This document shows positions 49,582 through 58,134 of a stretch of 64,000 nt of DNA, piece after piece. This stretch comes from Psychrobacter sp. I-STPA10 (GTDB lineage: Bacteria; Pseudomonadota; Gammaproteobacteria; Pseudomonadales; Moraxellaceae): positions 62,001 to 126,000 of the forward strand of contig NZ_VFYU01000022.1 of the NCBI RefSeq assembly GCF_021012795.1, read 5' to 3'. The number at the start of each line of letters is the position of its first letter. Position 1 is the first letter of the stretch. Under the pieces are notes generated by a model. That model was not told where the DNA came from and made no database searches. It worked only from the letters and a program-made list of their open reading frames with translations. A program made the position numbers and the translations under genes.

Positions 49582-52248
49582 TTATTGTGCTGTCAAAATA
49601 TGTTGTAAGCTCTCTAACGTATTTTTGGAGCTGACTTTGGGACGTAATTGCGTCAAGTAGCGTTTGGCAGTGGCTTGTAACGTTGGCTCTAGGGTGTACC
49701 AACGTGCCAACACTTGCAATAAGCGTGATGCCAATACAGGGTTGCTTTGATCCAATTTTGCCACCACTTTTGTATATAAGTCTAACCCTTGCTCACTCCA
49801 TAATAGTGTGGGCTGTGCTGCCAAACTACTCACCACGGCACGCACTCGGTTGGGCGTACCCCAATCAAATTTATCATGTGCCATCAGCTTTTCAATACTT
49901 GCCACATCAGTATTAGGGTCGGATGCCTGCACACTAAACCATAAATCAATCACTAAGGCTTCGTTTTCAAATCGTTGGTAGAAATCTTGTAGATAATTAT
50001 CTTTTTGTGGCAAATCATAAAATACAATCGCTTGTAGCGCTCCCAAACGCTCAGTCATACAATTGGCATTATCATATTGGGTATATGCCCATGTCTTAGC
50101 TTCATCAATACCCGCTGTTAATGCCATATCAAGCACCACATTACGCAACGCACGTCGTCCATTCGCCTCTGGTGTATCCGCATAATCCTCAATGGGTAAT
50201 TGCTGATAAAGCTGAGTAAGCTGTGGCTTTAAGTGCTCTGCCAATGCCTTTTTTAGCACTTGATGTTGTTGTTTCACTGCTTGTGGCTGATAGTCTGTAC
50301 TAAAGGCTGTCGCCAATTCTCGCTCCGAGGGTATGTCAAACAATCTGGCACTGAGCATGGCATCGGTATTATGTAAACGCTCAACTGCTTTACCAATAGC
50401 AGACAAATAATGAGTGTGCTCATGCTTTTGTAATAACGCACGATTCACCAATGTCTGTGCATGTTGCCACTGATTAAAACCATTGGTTTCATGCGCCACC
50501 AAAAATGCCAATGCGTCATCGCTATAATCATACTCTAGCTGCACGGGTGCGCTAAAATTACGCAATACCGAAACTATCGGTGCTGTATGATCGCTGCTAC
50601 CAATATTAGTAAATCTAAATGTCTGCTGCTGCTCGGTTAATAACAATACTTGCTCAGTCAGCAAGTCACCTGTCTTAGCATCAAATAATGCCACAGCAAT
50701 TGGAATGGGTAATAACTTAGGTGCGTCATAACCTGCCACATGGCGGGTCTGTTGAGAAAAGCTCAGCGTCAATGTTTGACTATCTGTATCATACTCGTGC
50801 GTACCAGAGACTTTTGGCGTACCAGGCTGAGTATACCAAGTCAAAAAGTCCTCAGCGGTACTGTCTGCCACACTCAGTGCCGATAAAAAGTCTTCAACCG
50901 TCACTGCTTGCCCATCATAACGGGCAAAATACTCATCCGTACCACGACGAAAGCCTTCTTTACCCAATGTATTGGCAATCATGCGTACCACTTCCGCCCC
51001 TTTTTCATAGACCGTGGTGGTATAAAAATTATTAATCTCCACAAAATTATCAGGACGTGGTGGGTGTGCTAATGGTCCTGCATCTTCACTAAACTGATGT
51101 GCACGTAGGGTTGCCACATCATCAATACGCTGTACCGCAGGCGACTGCTGATCTGCCGAAAATGATTGATCCCGATAAACAGTAAAACCTTCTTTTAGGC
51201 ACAATTGAAACCAGTCACGGCAAGTAATGCGATTGCCCGTCCAATTATGAAAATATTCATGAGCTACCACCGCTTTGACATTAAAGCTACGATTGTCGGT
51301 GGTGGTTTCAGGGCTAGATAACACACACGCGGTATTAAAGATATTTAAGCCCTTATTCTCCATTGCTCCCATATTAAATTGACTGACTGCCACAATCATA
51401 TAGCGGTCTAAATCATAGGCTCGACCATAATTTTTTTCGTCCCACGCCATCGCATCTTTCAACGCTTGCATCGCCACATGACACTTATCAATATCATAAG
51501 ACTTCGCATACAGCTCAAGCAATACCTCACGACCTTCACTGGTGGTATAACTATCTTGTAATACGTCCAAATCAGCAAACACACAAGCAAATAAATAACT
51601 TGGCTTACGTGTTGGATCTTCCCAAATGGCATAATGCCTGTTATCGTCCACCTCACCTGACTCTGTTAAATTACCATTTGCCAATAAGGTTGGAAATTTT
51701 TTATCTGCCTCTAAGCGAGTAGTAAAGGTGGCTAACACATCAGGGCGGTCAGGATAATAGGTAATCTTACGAAAACCTTCAGGCTCACACTGAGTCACAT
51801 ACATTTGCTCAGCATCACTGCTACTGGCATCCTGATCCCCTGCCAAATACAAACCCTCAAGCGCCGTATTTTTCTGAGGTACAATACGTACTTGGATAGC
51901 TAATGTCAGCGCATTAGGCGCATGATGGATACGCAAACCATGTTCATCTACCTCATAGGCATCTGGAGATAATGTCTTATCATTCATTGCAATACTAACA
52001 AGCTCTAACCCCTCTCCTGCCAGCCATAATACTCCCTCATGTTCACGTTGCATGACAAGCTTACTATCCACCAACGCATGATCATCAAACAAACGAATGT
52101 CCAAATCGATGTGCTCAACTGCAAATACAGGTGGTTTATAATCTTTAAGATAGACTTTATTTGGGGCAGGTTGCGGTTCATGTGCTGGTGCATCTGGCAC
52201 CTCAGTATCAATGATTTGTTGCTCAGCGGTCATATTGGTCGTCGTCAT
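49582..52248 (-). CDS. pepN: Aminopeptidase N (M1 family)
   Basis: A zinc metallopeptidase that trims N-terminal residues in the cytoplasm. The substrate motif GAMENKGLNIF is near residue 296; the zinc site HEYFHNWTGNR with the distal Glu in CLKEG is near 331-354. The domain order and 888-residue length match the E. coli PepN type (870). Its N-terminal tail is Pro/Ala-rich. The ATG has only a weak ribosome-binding site. It converges with the DAHP synthase gene. Confidence 0.96.
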   Translation of the reverse strand: MTTTNMTAEQQIIDTEVPDAPAHEPQPAPNKVYLKDYKPPVFAVEHIDLDIRLFDDHALVDSKLVMQREHEGVLWLAGEGLELVSIAMNDKTLSPDAYEVDEHGLRIHHAPNALTLAIQVRIVPQKNTALEGLYLAGDQDASSSDAEQMYVTQCEPEGFRKITYYPDRPDVLATFTTRLEADKKFPTLLANGNLTESGEVDDNRHYAIWEDPTRKPSYLFACVFADLDVLQDSYTTSEGREVLLELYAKSYDIDKCHVAMQALKDAMAWDEKNYGRAYDLDRYMIVAVSQFNMGAMENKGLNIFNTACVLSSPETTTDNRSFNVKAVVAHEYFHNWTGNRITCRDWFQLCLKEGFTVYRDQSFSADQQSPAVQRIDDVATLRAHQFSEDAGPLAHPPRPDNFVEINNFYTTTVYEKGAEVVRMIANTLGKEGFRRGTDEYFARYDGQAVTVEDFLSALSVADSTAEDFLTWYTQPGTPKVSGTHEYDTDSQTLTLSFSQQTRHVAGYDAPKLLPIPIAVALFDAKTGDLLTEQVLLLTEQQQTFRFTNIGSSDHTAPIVSVLRNFSAPVQLEYDYSDDALAFLVAHETNGFNQWQHAQTLVNRALLQKHEHTHYLSAIGKAVERLHNTDAMLSARLFDIPSERELATAFSTDYQPQAVKQQHQVLKKALAEHLKPQLTQLYQQLPIEDYADTPEANGRRALRNVVLDMALTAGIDEAKTWAYTQYDNANCMTERLGALQAIVFYDLPQKDNYLQDFYQRFENEALVIDLWFSVQASDPNTDVASIEKLMAHDKFDWGTPNRVRAVVSSLAAQPTLLWSEQGLDLYTKVVAKLDQSNPVLASRLLQVLARWYTLEPTLQATAKRYLTQLRPKVSSKNTLESLQHILTAQ

Positions 52249-52470
52249 AACTCTACTCGATTAATTATCAATTATGGTTAAATGGTTAAATGGTTAAATA
52301 CATTAAAATAATTGCTCTACCGCACTTATTTTTAGTTAATTTTTTATCTTTATAGAATACCGTTTATAATGGGTGTCAATCTTGACTAATACAACCCCTT
52401 ATTTATGCGCTACTATTAGTAATGATAACTACCCATCACCCTGATTTAAGCCAGCCAATATGGAGATAGT

Positions 52471-53367
52471 ATGGCAAATATGCCAGATACCAATTTTAAG
52501 CAGCCATCTTTAGCTACCAAAATCACTGATGTGACTAAAGAGATTGACTCTCACTCTCATCATCTGACTTTGATTTGGCAATCCATCGCCCAGATTATCA
52601 GCGATGTATTATCACATACTCTCACCATGCCACAACAAACAGAGGAAATAGACAACCAAGTAGCAATTCAAACAGAGAAACAAACGGAAAATCAATCTGC
52701 ACAACCGATACCTAAAATACCCAAAACCACCAATATTGCACCTTCTTGTCTTATCATCTGTCATCAAGATTATATTGACATAGCAACGCATCATCTAACA
52801 GCTACCATCACGCAGCAAATACAATCACAACATCAGCTAACCCCAAAGCTGCTATTTTTAGACAATACCGAATTTTTAGCCAGTACCTATCATCAACAAT
52901 ATCAGCTTGGCTGCTATATCGACACGTGCTTACTACAAGAGTTAATGACAAATAAGCAATCTAATCAGACGGATACAGACAATACAGATGCTAAAAACAC
53001 CACAGCAACATCTTTAACTGCTCATATCAGCACTCGTTTACGCGATATTTTTGCACAGCACAGTTTGATCTTAACCGATAGTCATAGCAACTTATTAGCG
53101 TTTGGTTTTGTCAAAATGGCATTACCATCTTTACCAAGTAAGGACAGTAAGCCAATAAATCATACCCAAACTGATGATAAACGTGATAAAAAAAACAAAG
53201 CGGTTGATAGTCAACTTGATATCAACAGTCATGATGAGATGATGGATACGATTAAAAACAAACTCAAAATATGGCAATTTAATTTATATGATTATAAACC
53301 ACAACCTGACTGGCTCAATGCTAAATATTGGGCAAACCCCGAAAACTTTGATAAATATCGCTGGTAG
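52471..53367 (+). CDS. Conserved hypothetical protein with C-terminal YDYKPQPDWLN motif
   Basis: 298 residues; no catalytic motif recognised. The middle part looks like an alpha/beta domain (SCLIICHQDYIDIA, LLFLDNTEF, QHSLILTDSHSNLLAFGFVKM). Gln/Asn/Thr-rich and Lys/Asp-rich low-complexity insertions interrupt it (about 50-85, 165-180, 225-260). The C-terminus is strikingly aromatic: WQFNLYDYKPQPDWLN then KYWANPENFDKYRW. This tail reminds me of DUF6231 proteins of pseudomonads, unverified. GGAG lies 5 nt before the ATG. Confidence 0.65.
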   Translation: MANMPDTNFKQPSLATKITDVTKEIDSHSHHLTLIWQSIAQIISDVLSHTLTMPQQTEEIDNQVAIQTEKQTENQSAQPIPKIPKTTNIAPSCLIICHQDYIDIATHHLTATITQQIQSQHQLTPKLLFLDNTEFLASTYHQQYQLGCYIDTCLLQELMTNKQSNQTDTDNTDAKNTTATSLTAHISTRLRDIFAQHSLILTDSHSNLLAFGFVKMALPSLPSKDSKPINHTQTDDKRDKKNKAVDSQLDINSHDEMMDTIKNKLKIWQFNLYDYKPQPDWLNAKYWANPENFDKYRW

Positions 53368-53771
53368 CATACTTCTTAACACACTACCGCCATTTTTATA
53401 AAACTGCAAAAATTGTATCCATTCACATCATGCAGCCAAGCCAAATTATGGGCAAGCTTTTGTCTTATTGATGCTTTTTTGCCTTATTACTACTTAAATA
53501 GCCATATTGAGTACAAATATTTGTTATTTTATCCTAAATATTTTCGATAAACACAGACAAACTCTTGTATAAACTTTGAAACTTTGCCATTATTCACCTT
53601 AGTAATTTACAGTAAGACTACTTACAAAAATTAACATCGAGTCTAATATAGTGACAAGTTTGGGTATACTAAATAAATGTAGAAGTACCATCCAACTTTT
53701 GTCATACTTTATTGAAAACAAAAGCGGGTAAATAATTAGTTACCATTTTAAAAGCAAGCTGAGGAATATAT
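53368..53771. other. Intergenic region upstream of pal
   Basis: No gene is recognised. A TATACT box at 53665-53670 could be the pal -10 element, but no convincing -35 lies at the right distance. Nothing else is supported. Confidence 0.3.
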
Positions 53772-54290
53772 ATGCAAATCATGACCAAATTTACCATCCT
53801 ATCTGTATTATCTGCTGCCCTAGCAATCACATCTGGTTGTGCTACTAAGCGGGCAAATACATCAGAAGTTGTCGTTGCGCCCATGGGAATTCCAGGTGCT
53901 GCTGTTTATGGTAGTGGTGGTTCATTAGTACAAAATACGCAGCAAGTGGTCATTGCATCAGAGCAAGTCCGCAGTACTGTATATTTTGCCTTTGATAGCA
54001 GCGCATTAGATGCTCAAGCTCGTGCAATTTTAGATGAGCAAGTTAACTTTTTAGCTAGCATACCAACTGCCAGAGTATTGATAGCTGGTCATACAGATAA
54101 ACGTGGTAGCCGTGAATATAACATCGCACTTGGCGAACGTCGTGCCCAAGCTGTCAAAGATTATTTGGCAGGTAAAGGTGTTACAACTGATAGAATAGAG
54201 ACCATCAGCTATGGTGAAGAAGATCCTGATCCTGTAGGTGATACTGAGCAAGACTATGCACTAAACCGCCGTGCTGTCTTATCCTACTAA
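53772..54290 (+). CDS. pal: Peptidoglycan-associated lipoprotein (OmpA-family)
   Basis: An outer-membrane lipoprotein that binds peptidoglycan and joins the Tol system. A lipoprotein signal (lipobox ITSGC) is followed by a short linker and an OmpA-like domain: VYFAFDSSALD, IAGHTDKRGSREYNIALGERRAQAV and the C-terminal NRRAVLSY. Asp and Arg residues for diaminopimelate binding are in place. It has 172 residues, the normal size. GAGGA lies upstream. The usual tolB neighbour is not here; pal is isolated between two unrelated genes. Confidence 0.94.
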   Translation: MQIMTKFTILSVLSAALAITSGCATKRANTSEVVVAPMGIPGAAVYGSGGSLVQNTQQVVIASEQVRSTVYFAFDSSALDAQARAILDEQVNFLASIPTARVLIAGHTDKRGSREYNIALGERRAQAVKDYLAGKGVTTDRIETISYGEEDPDPVGDTEQDYALNRRAVLSY

Positions 54291-54372
54291 GTTTACTTTA
54301 AGATTATCAATCAGTGATCGTATAGACTTATTAAGATGATAAATAACCCTAACTGTATTTGATCGAGAGGTA

Positions 54373-54401
54373 AAAAAACCCAGCAGCCTGCTGGGTTTTT
54401 T
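54373..54401 (+). terminator. Intrinsic terminator of pal
   Basis: CCCAGC/GCTGGG stem (54379-54384 with 54390-54395), preceded by seven A and followed by six T. It ends only 8 bp before the next start codon. Confidence 0.92.
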
Positions 54402-54409
54402 ATTTAACC

Positions 54410-55180
54410 ATGCAATTTATTACTTCGCAGCTATTTAGCTTTTCTGCTACAGGTCAATTGACTAACAGTAACGATCATAATGCCAGTATATGGCTTGCGG
54501 TGGCAGAGTTTAGCAACCCAAACTGGCAAGCAACTTCCAAATTAACTGCTAACCAACCACTGCACCATATCTACTCTACCCCAACCAAACTGGCTAAAAA
54601 GCAACAACACCATTATCAACAAGCCATGGTACGTAGTTTGCTTAACGATATGCTATGTAAACTTAATATCACTGATCAGCTAGACAGCCAGCACTATCCT
54701 TACCGTCTACAACACTCACGATTTTATGTTTGTTTTAGTCATTCTCAAACATGGGTCGCCTGTGCCATTAGCAAAAATCACGCTATTGGCATTGATATAG
54801 AAAAAAACCCCATCGAGGATCGTATTGCCAAACGCTTTTTTCATCCTCATATCCTCTCTCAGCTTGCAACACGACAGCCTAATGAACAAAATATCTATAA
54901 ACAACTGTGTTGGATGCTGGCAGAATCTTTACTTAAAAAAAATAATGGCAAGCAGCTTGGTGTATTTTTGCAGCAAGATTATAGCTCGATAATATCGCAA
55001 TTATTATCCATTATCAGACAGCCAATGCCCTGTCATAATCACGACCATAATTTGGCAAATAATCACAACAATCAAGATGTCTACTTAATACAGCTTAGTC
55101 ACTATCAGTTACCCTCTGTGATAACTCACTGCTCAGGTATTATCTATCTAAAAAATCTATCTGTAATAGCCACTTATTAA
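54410..55180 (+). CDS. 4'-phosphopantetheinyl transferase superfamily protein
   Basis: Transfers phosphopantetheine from CoA to carrier proteins. The core has FSHSQTWVACAISKNHAIGIDIE (magnesium-binding Asp/Glu) and WMLAESLLKK, the second conserved acidic motif with its Lys. RRFF-type sequence appears as KRFFHP. It has 256 residues, the Sfp/EntD-like size class. No biosynthetic cluster is adjacent, so its carrier protein is unknown. The ATG falls 8 bp after the pal terminator with no ribosome-binding site, which leaves the start or the mode of expression unclear. Confidence 0.82.
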   Translation: MQFITSQLFSFSATGQLTNSNDHNASIWLAVAEFSNPNWQATSKLTANQPLHHIYSTPTKLAKKQQHHYQQAMVRSLLNDMLCKLNITDQLDSQHYPYRLQHSRFYVCFSHSQTWVACAISKNHAIGIDIEKNPIEDRIAKRFFHPHILSQLATRQPNEQNIYKQLCWMLAESLLKKNNGKQLGVFLQQDYSSIISQLLSIIRQPMPCHNHDHNLANNHNNQDVYLIQLSHYQLPSVITHCSGIIYLKNLSVIATY

Positions 55181-55236
55181 CATTAAAATAAAATTAAAGG
55201 CATATCAAAGATAAAAAGAACAAAAAGATAAGAGGC

Positions 55237-55262
55237 AAAAAACGACCCGAAGGTCGTTTTTT
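55237..55262. terminator. Bidirectional intrinsic terminator between the transferase and outer-membrane protein genes
   Basis: CGACC/GGTCG stem (55243-55247 with 55252-55256) with a CGAA tetraloop, flanked by six A and six T. Confidence 0.92.
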
Positions 55263-55305
55263 GTGCCGCAGCAATATTTATTTCATTTTTGAATTGGCAA
55301 TGCAA

Positions 55306-56133
55306 TTAGAAACGGTAAGTCACACCAAGCTTCGCAATGGGTAACCATTCCATTAAATCTTCTGATTCAATTTCTCTCTCAATTTTTTGCTCAGCCAATG
55401 CACCATTTGCACCTGTTGCTTTTACTGTAGCATTCACCTTACCAAGGTAAGCACCACCAACCTCACCAAATACCCCCCAGTTACTGTTAATATTTGGACG
55501 GAAACCAATGGTAGCATAAGGAGCTAGCTTGTTACGATGCTTAATATCAGCCGTCACAGAACCGACATTGGTTAAATCGCCTGCTTCTAATGCTTTAGTT
55601 GGTGTGCCAACATAATAATGCTTACCATCAACTGGATAGTAGGCATTATCACCAGCCTCTTTTGCATTTGCTTTTGCAGTAAATTTATTATCAGGAACAA
55701 TGATTCCAGTGCTAACGGTAAACCAGTTACCAGCAGGACGTAAATTTACGCCCAAATACGGGTTGCTAAAGTCAGTCTCTAAGTCATAGTTAACATTATT
55801 GGCATCAAAGTCACCTCCAATAAGACTGGCTGCATCCCCACCAGCCCAACCTGCTTGTAATTCGGTGGTCTCATTTAGTCCCCAAGCAACATTTGCACCA
55901 TAACCCAATGTACCCGCCTCAGCACTGATTGCGGCTGGATGGATGGCCGTATCAAATAAAGTACGTGTGGTACCTACTACCGCACCTGTGGTATTGCGAA
56001 TAATACCTGCTTCTGGGTTATATTGATATTGAGGTGTCTCTACAGTAGAAGTTGTCGCTGCTGGTTGCGCCGCCATTGCCGCAGTTGTGCCCAATACTGC
56101 TACTGAAAGTACAGATAGTTTCATAAATCTCAT
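55306..56133 (-). CDS. Outer-membrane beta-barrel protein, paralogue 1
   Basis: 275 residues. A signal peptide (cleavage after AMA-AQPA) is followed by a barrel-like sequence ending in the outer-membrane signature LGVTYRF. GIIRNTTGAVVGTTRTLFDTAIHPAAISAEAGTLGYG and APYATIGFRPNINSNWGVFGEVG are shared nearly word for word with the protein encoded at 56785-57633. The ATG at 56133 has AGGAG 8 nt upstream. I do not recognise a named family with certainty; the overall look is OmpW-like. Function (pore or surface protein) is inferred. Confidence 0.75.
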   Translation of the reverse strand: MRFMKLSVLSVAVLGTTAAMAAQPAATTSTVETPQYQYNPEAGIIRNTTGAVVGTTRTLFDTAIHPAAISAEAGTLGYGANVAWGLNETTELQAGWAGGDAASLIGGDFDANNVNYDLETDFSNPYLGVNLRPAGNWFTVSTGIIVPDNKFTAKANAKEAGDNAYYPVDGKHYYVGTPTKALEAGDLTNVGSVTADIKHRNKLAPYATIGFRPNINSNWGVFGEVGGAYLGKVNATVKATGANGALAEQKIEREIESEDLMEWLPIAKLGVTYRF

Positions 56134-56417
56134 CACATCATCTCCTCAAAATAATAAATTAAACATAGTGTCGTGCCTTTACCTATATATAGCTCTGAAT
56201 ATAACTATATAATTGCTATCTAAGATATATTATTAAACCTTGTTTGCCATATAAAATCATCCCCTTCTTATAAGTTTTTATTTGAAGTTCTGTAAATTTT
56301 ACAGTGGTCTTGTAAGCAGTTATTACTCAAATGCACCATTAAAAATAGTAATGATAATAATAACTTACAGACAATTGATAATTCATCCTAATAACAAAAA
56401 ATCCATGAATATAATGC
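56134..56417. other. Promoter region of outer-membrane protein paralogue 1
   Basis: AT-rich, about 280 bp. A partial Fur-like ATGATAAT occurs near 56350, but the match to the full site is weak. No other signal was identified. Confidence 0.3.
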
Positions 56418-56524
56418 TATAGTCAGCGAAGTTATAAACTGGTACAAGGCAGGCGAGTGCAGATAGTACGGTTGTACAGCAAGCGAGCCTAACACCGTAA
56501 CAGTTATCAAGTTCGTTGACTATA
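56418..56524. repeat. 107-bp interspersed palindromic repeat
   Basis: TATAGTCAGCGAA (56418-56430) pairs with TTCGTTGACTATA (56512-56524) over 13 positions with one G-T. Further pairing extends inward. There is no ORF. A diverged copy lies at 19738-19855. It sits between the two outer-membrane protein genes and is probably a MITE or REP-type element of this lineage. Confidence 0.65.
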
Positions 56525-56640
56525 TCTTTTATAGTCTACTGATATCTTTCAATAAGACATTGTTATACTTTCACTGATCCTCCTTTATAGATTTTGATAT
56601 GATAGTAAATCACAATGACCTGATCTTTTTTATGCAATAA

Positions 56641-56670
56641 AAAAAGACGGCTAGTTTAGCCGTCTTTTTT
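56641..56670 (-). terminator. Intrinsic terminator of outer-membrane protein paralogue 2
   Basis: GACGGCT/AGCCGTC stem (56646-56652 with 56658-56664), 5-nt loop, A tract and T tract on either side. It lies about 115 bp past the stop codon. Confidence 0.85.
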
Positions 56671-56784
56671 CTAATATTTCATTTAGTATCTTTAACAACA
56701 ATTTTAAAAATAAGCAGTAATCATCTTATATAACTTAAGAGTCTAAGCCATAGACTCAGTTGATATAAAATCATCCATACCTAA

Positions 56785-57633
56785 TTAGAAGCGGTAAGTC
56801 ACACCAAGCTTCGCAATTGGATACCATTTTAAATCGCTATCATTGATTTCTCTTTCTGCTTTTTCAATAAATTCATTAGGATTAGCGACAACATAAATAG
56901 GATTTTGTTCCGTTCCTTTATTTATTTCAATAGTACCATCAACATTAACATTTGACTTATAATCACCCATATAAGCAGCACCTACCTCAGCAAACATACC
57001 CCAACGATTGTTAATATTTGGGCGGAAACCAAGAGTCGCATAAGGAGCTAAAGCATTTTTGTTTTCTGCATGCACATGCACAGAAGTTTTATTAGTGACT
57101 TGATATTCATCACCATTAAGACTAATTTTTGCTTTGTTACCATCAGTTGGTGTTAATGTAACATCGATTTTATCGCGAGGTACGATAACACCAGCACCAA
57201 CTGTTAACCAGTTTTTAAAAGGACGTAACTGTGCACCTAAATAAGGGTTACTTGCCTTCACTTTATAATCTAAAGTACCTTTAAAGTCCTTGTATTCATC
57301 ACCCAGTACTTCACCCCAGTTGAGTCCAGAATCTTTGGCATTCAGTTCAATGTCACCATCGACATCCATACCAGACCAACCTGCTTGCAATTCAGTTGAT
57401 TCGTTTAGACCCCATGCTAAATTTGCACCATAACCTAGAGTACCAATCTCAGCACTAATGGCTGCTGGATGGATAGCGGTGTCAACCAAGGTTTTTGTTG
57501 TATCTACTACCGCACCAGTAGTATTGCGGATGATACCTTGCTCTGGGTTATATTCATAAGCAGGCTGTGCTGCCATTGCCGCAGTTGTACCCAATATAGC
57601 CATTGTTACAACAGATAGTTTGATAGCTTTCAT
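56785..57633 (-). CDS. Outer-membrane beta-barrel protein, paralogue 2
   Basis: 282 residues from the ATG at 57633, which has GAGG 6 nt upstream; the longer in-frame start is TTG. A signal peptide ends at AMA-AQPA. It shares the N-terminal IIRNTTGAVV and DTAIHPAAISAE blocks, the WGLNESTELQAGW strand and the C-terminal LGVTYRF with paralogue 1. The central loops differ strongly (an extra GEVLGDEYKDFKGTLDYKVK segment), as expected for surface-exposed loops. Three 28-bp tandem repeats begin 20 bp upstream. Confidence 0.75.
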   Translation of the reverse strand: MKAIKLSVVTMAILGTTAAMAAQPAYEYNPEQGIIRNTTGAVVDTTKTLVDTAIHPAAISAEIGTLGYGANLAWGLNESTELQAGWSGMDVDGDIELNAKDSGLNWGEVLGDEYKDFKGTLDYKVKASNPYLGAQLRPFKNWLTVGAGVIVPRDKIDVTLTPTDGNKAKISLNGDEYQVTNKTSVHVHAENKNALAPYATLGFRPNINNRWGMFAEVGAAYMGDYKSNVNVDGTIEINKGTEQNPIYVVANPNEFIEKAEREINDSDLKWYPIAKLGVTYRF

Positions 57634-57652
57634 ACATTTCCTCATAAGATAG

Positions 57653-57736
57653 TTAAAGTACAAATAAATCGATTAATTATTTAAAGTACAAATAAATCGA
57701 TTAATTATTTAAAGTACAAATAAATCGATTAATTAT
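57653..57736. repeat. Three perfect 28-bp tandem repeats upstream of an outer-membrane protein gene
   Basis: Identical units lie at 57653-57680, 57681-57708 and 57709-57736, each containing TTAAAGTACAAATAAATCGA. They are contiguous, without spacers. The first unit ends 20 bp from the ATG, so the array lies in the leader or core promoter. Confidence 0.95.
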
Positions 57737-57904
57737 AACGTACTTGAGCGCATTGTATCAGAATATTTCCTATTTTAACTGTAATAGTTTGTATTTTTAA
57801 TATTCTTAAACAAAATAATGGCTCAACGCAACTATTTATTAACATGTTATTAACATGGTGACACTGTAGCGCAAGTTTACTGCAAAGTCTATTTTGATGA
57901 TAAC

Positions 57905-57933
57905 GTGACTTCACCCGTGTCATCTATTACAAT
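57905..57933 (+). promoter_or_regulatory. Sigma70 promoter of ahcY-metF
   Basis: GTGACT (57905-57910) and TACAAT (57928-57933) are separated by 17 bp. Predicted initiation near 57939-57941 coincides with the first paired base of the structured leader. Confidence 0.6.
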
Positions 57934-57938
57934 AGCAT

Positions 57939-58083
57939 GGCTGAGAGGTGTTGCACCATTAATGGTTTATTGATATTAATCAAATAAACTTTTATGTCAG
58001 GCTCAGCATTCTATGCTAACTCATAAGATAATATCAACCTTTTGTTTATTATCGTTATTATAGGAAAAGATTAACGACACCTG
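57939..58083 (+). promoter_or_regulatory. Candidate diverged SAH riboswitch in the ahcY leader
   Basis: Stem P1 is GCTGAG (57940-57945) with CTCAGC (58002-58007). A perfect 6-bp pseudoknot is formed by AGGTGT (57946-57951) with ACACCT (58077-58082), the latter directly preceded by AACG. TTGCA follows the first pseudoknot strand, and CAGGCTC overlaps the P1 3' strand. Order and landmarks match the SAH riboswitch core (CGAG-GAGCGC-UGCA, CAGGCUCG, AACG-GCGCUC). Differences are covariation-like changes in the pseudoknot and a 65-nt insertion before its 3' strand. SAH is the substrate of AhcY, which supports the reading. Confidence 0.65.
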
Positions 58084-58134
58084 CGTTACCAATCTTTATT
58101 CGCTTATAGTTAATTTATTTAATAGGAGTCTATG

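Noticed and set aside
56340-56360. Fur-like ATGATAAT upstream of outer-membrane protein paralogue 1
   Set aside because: Only about 13 of 19 positions match and there is no palindrome; AT-rich background produces this easily.
57653-57736. Possible CRISPR array because of 28-bp repeat length
   Set aside because: The units are directly contiguous with no spacers, and no cas genes are present.
57939-57960. CTGAGAGGTG in the ahcY leader as a TPP or SAM-I riboswitch element
   Set aside because: The remaining conserved blocks of both classes are missing, while P1 and the pseudoknot fit the SAH class.
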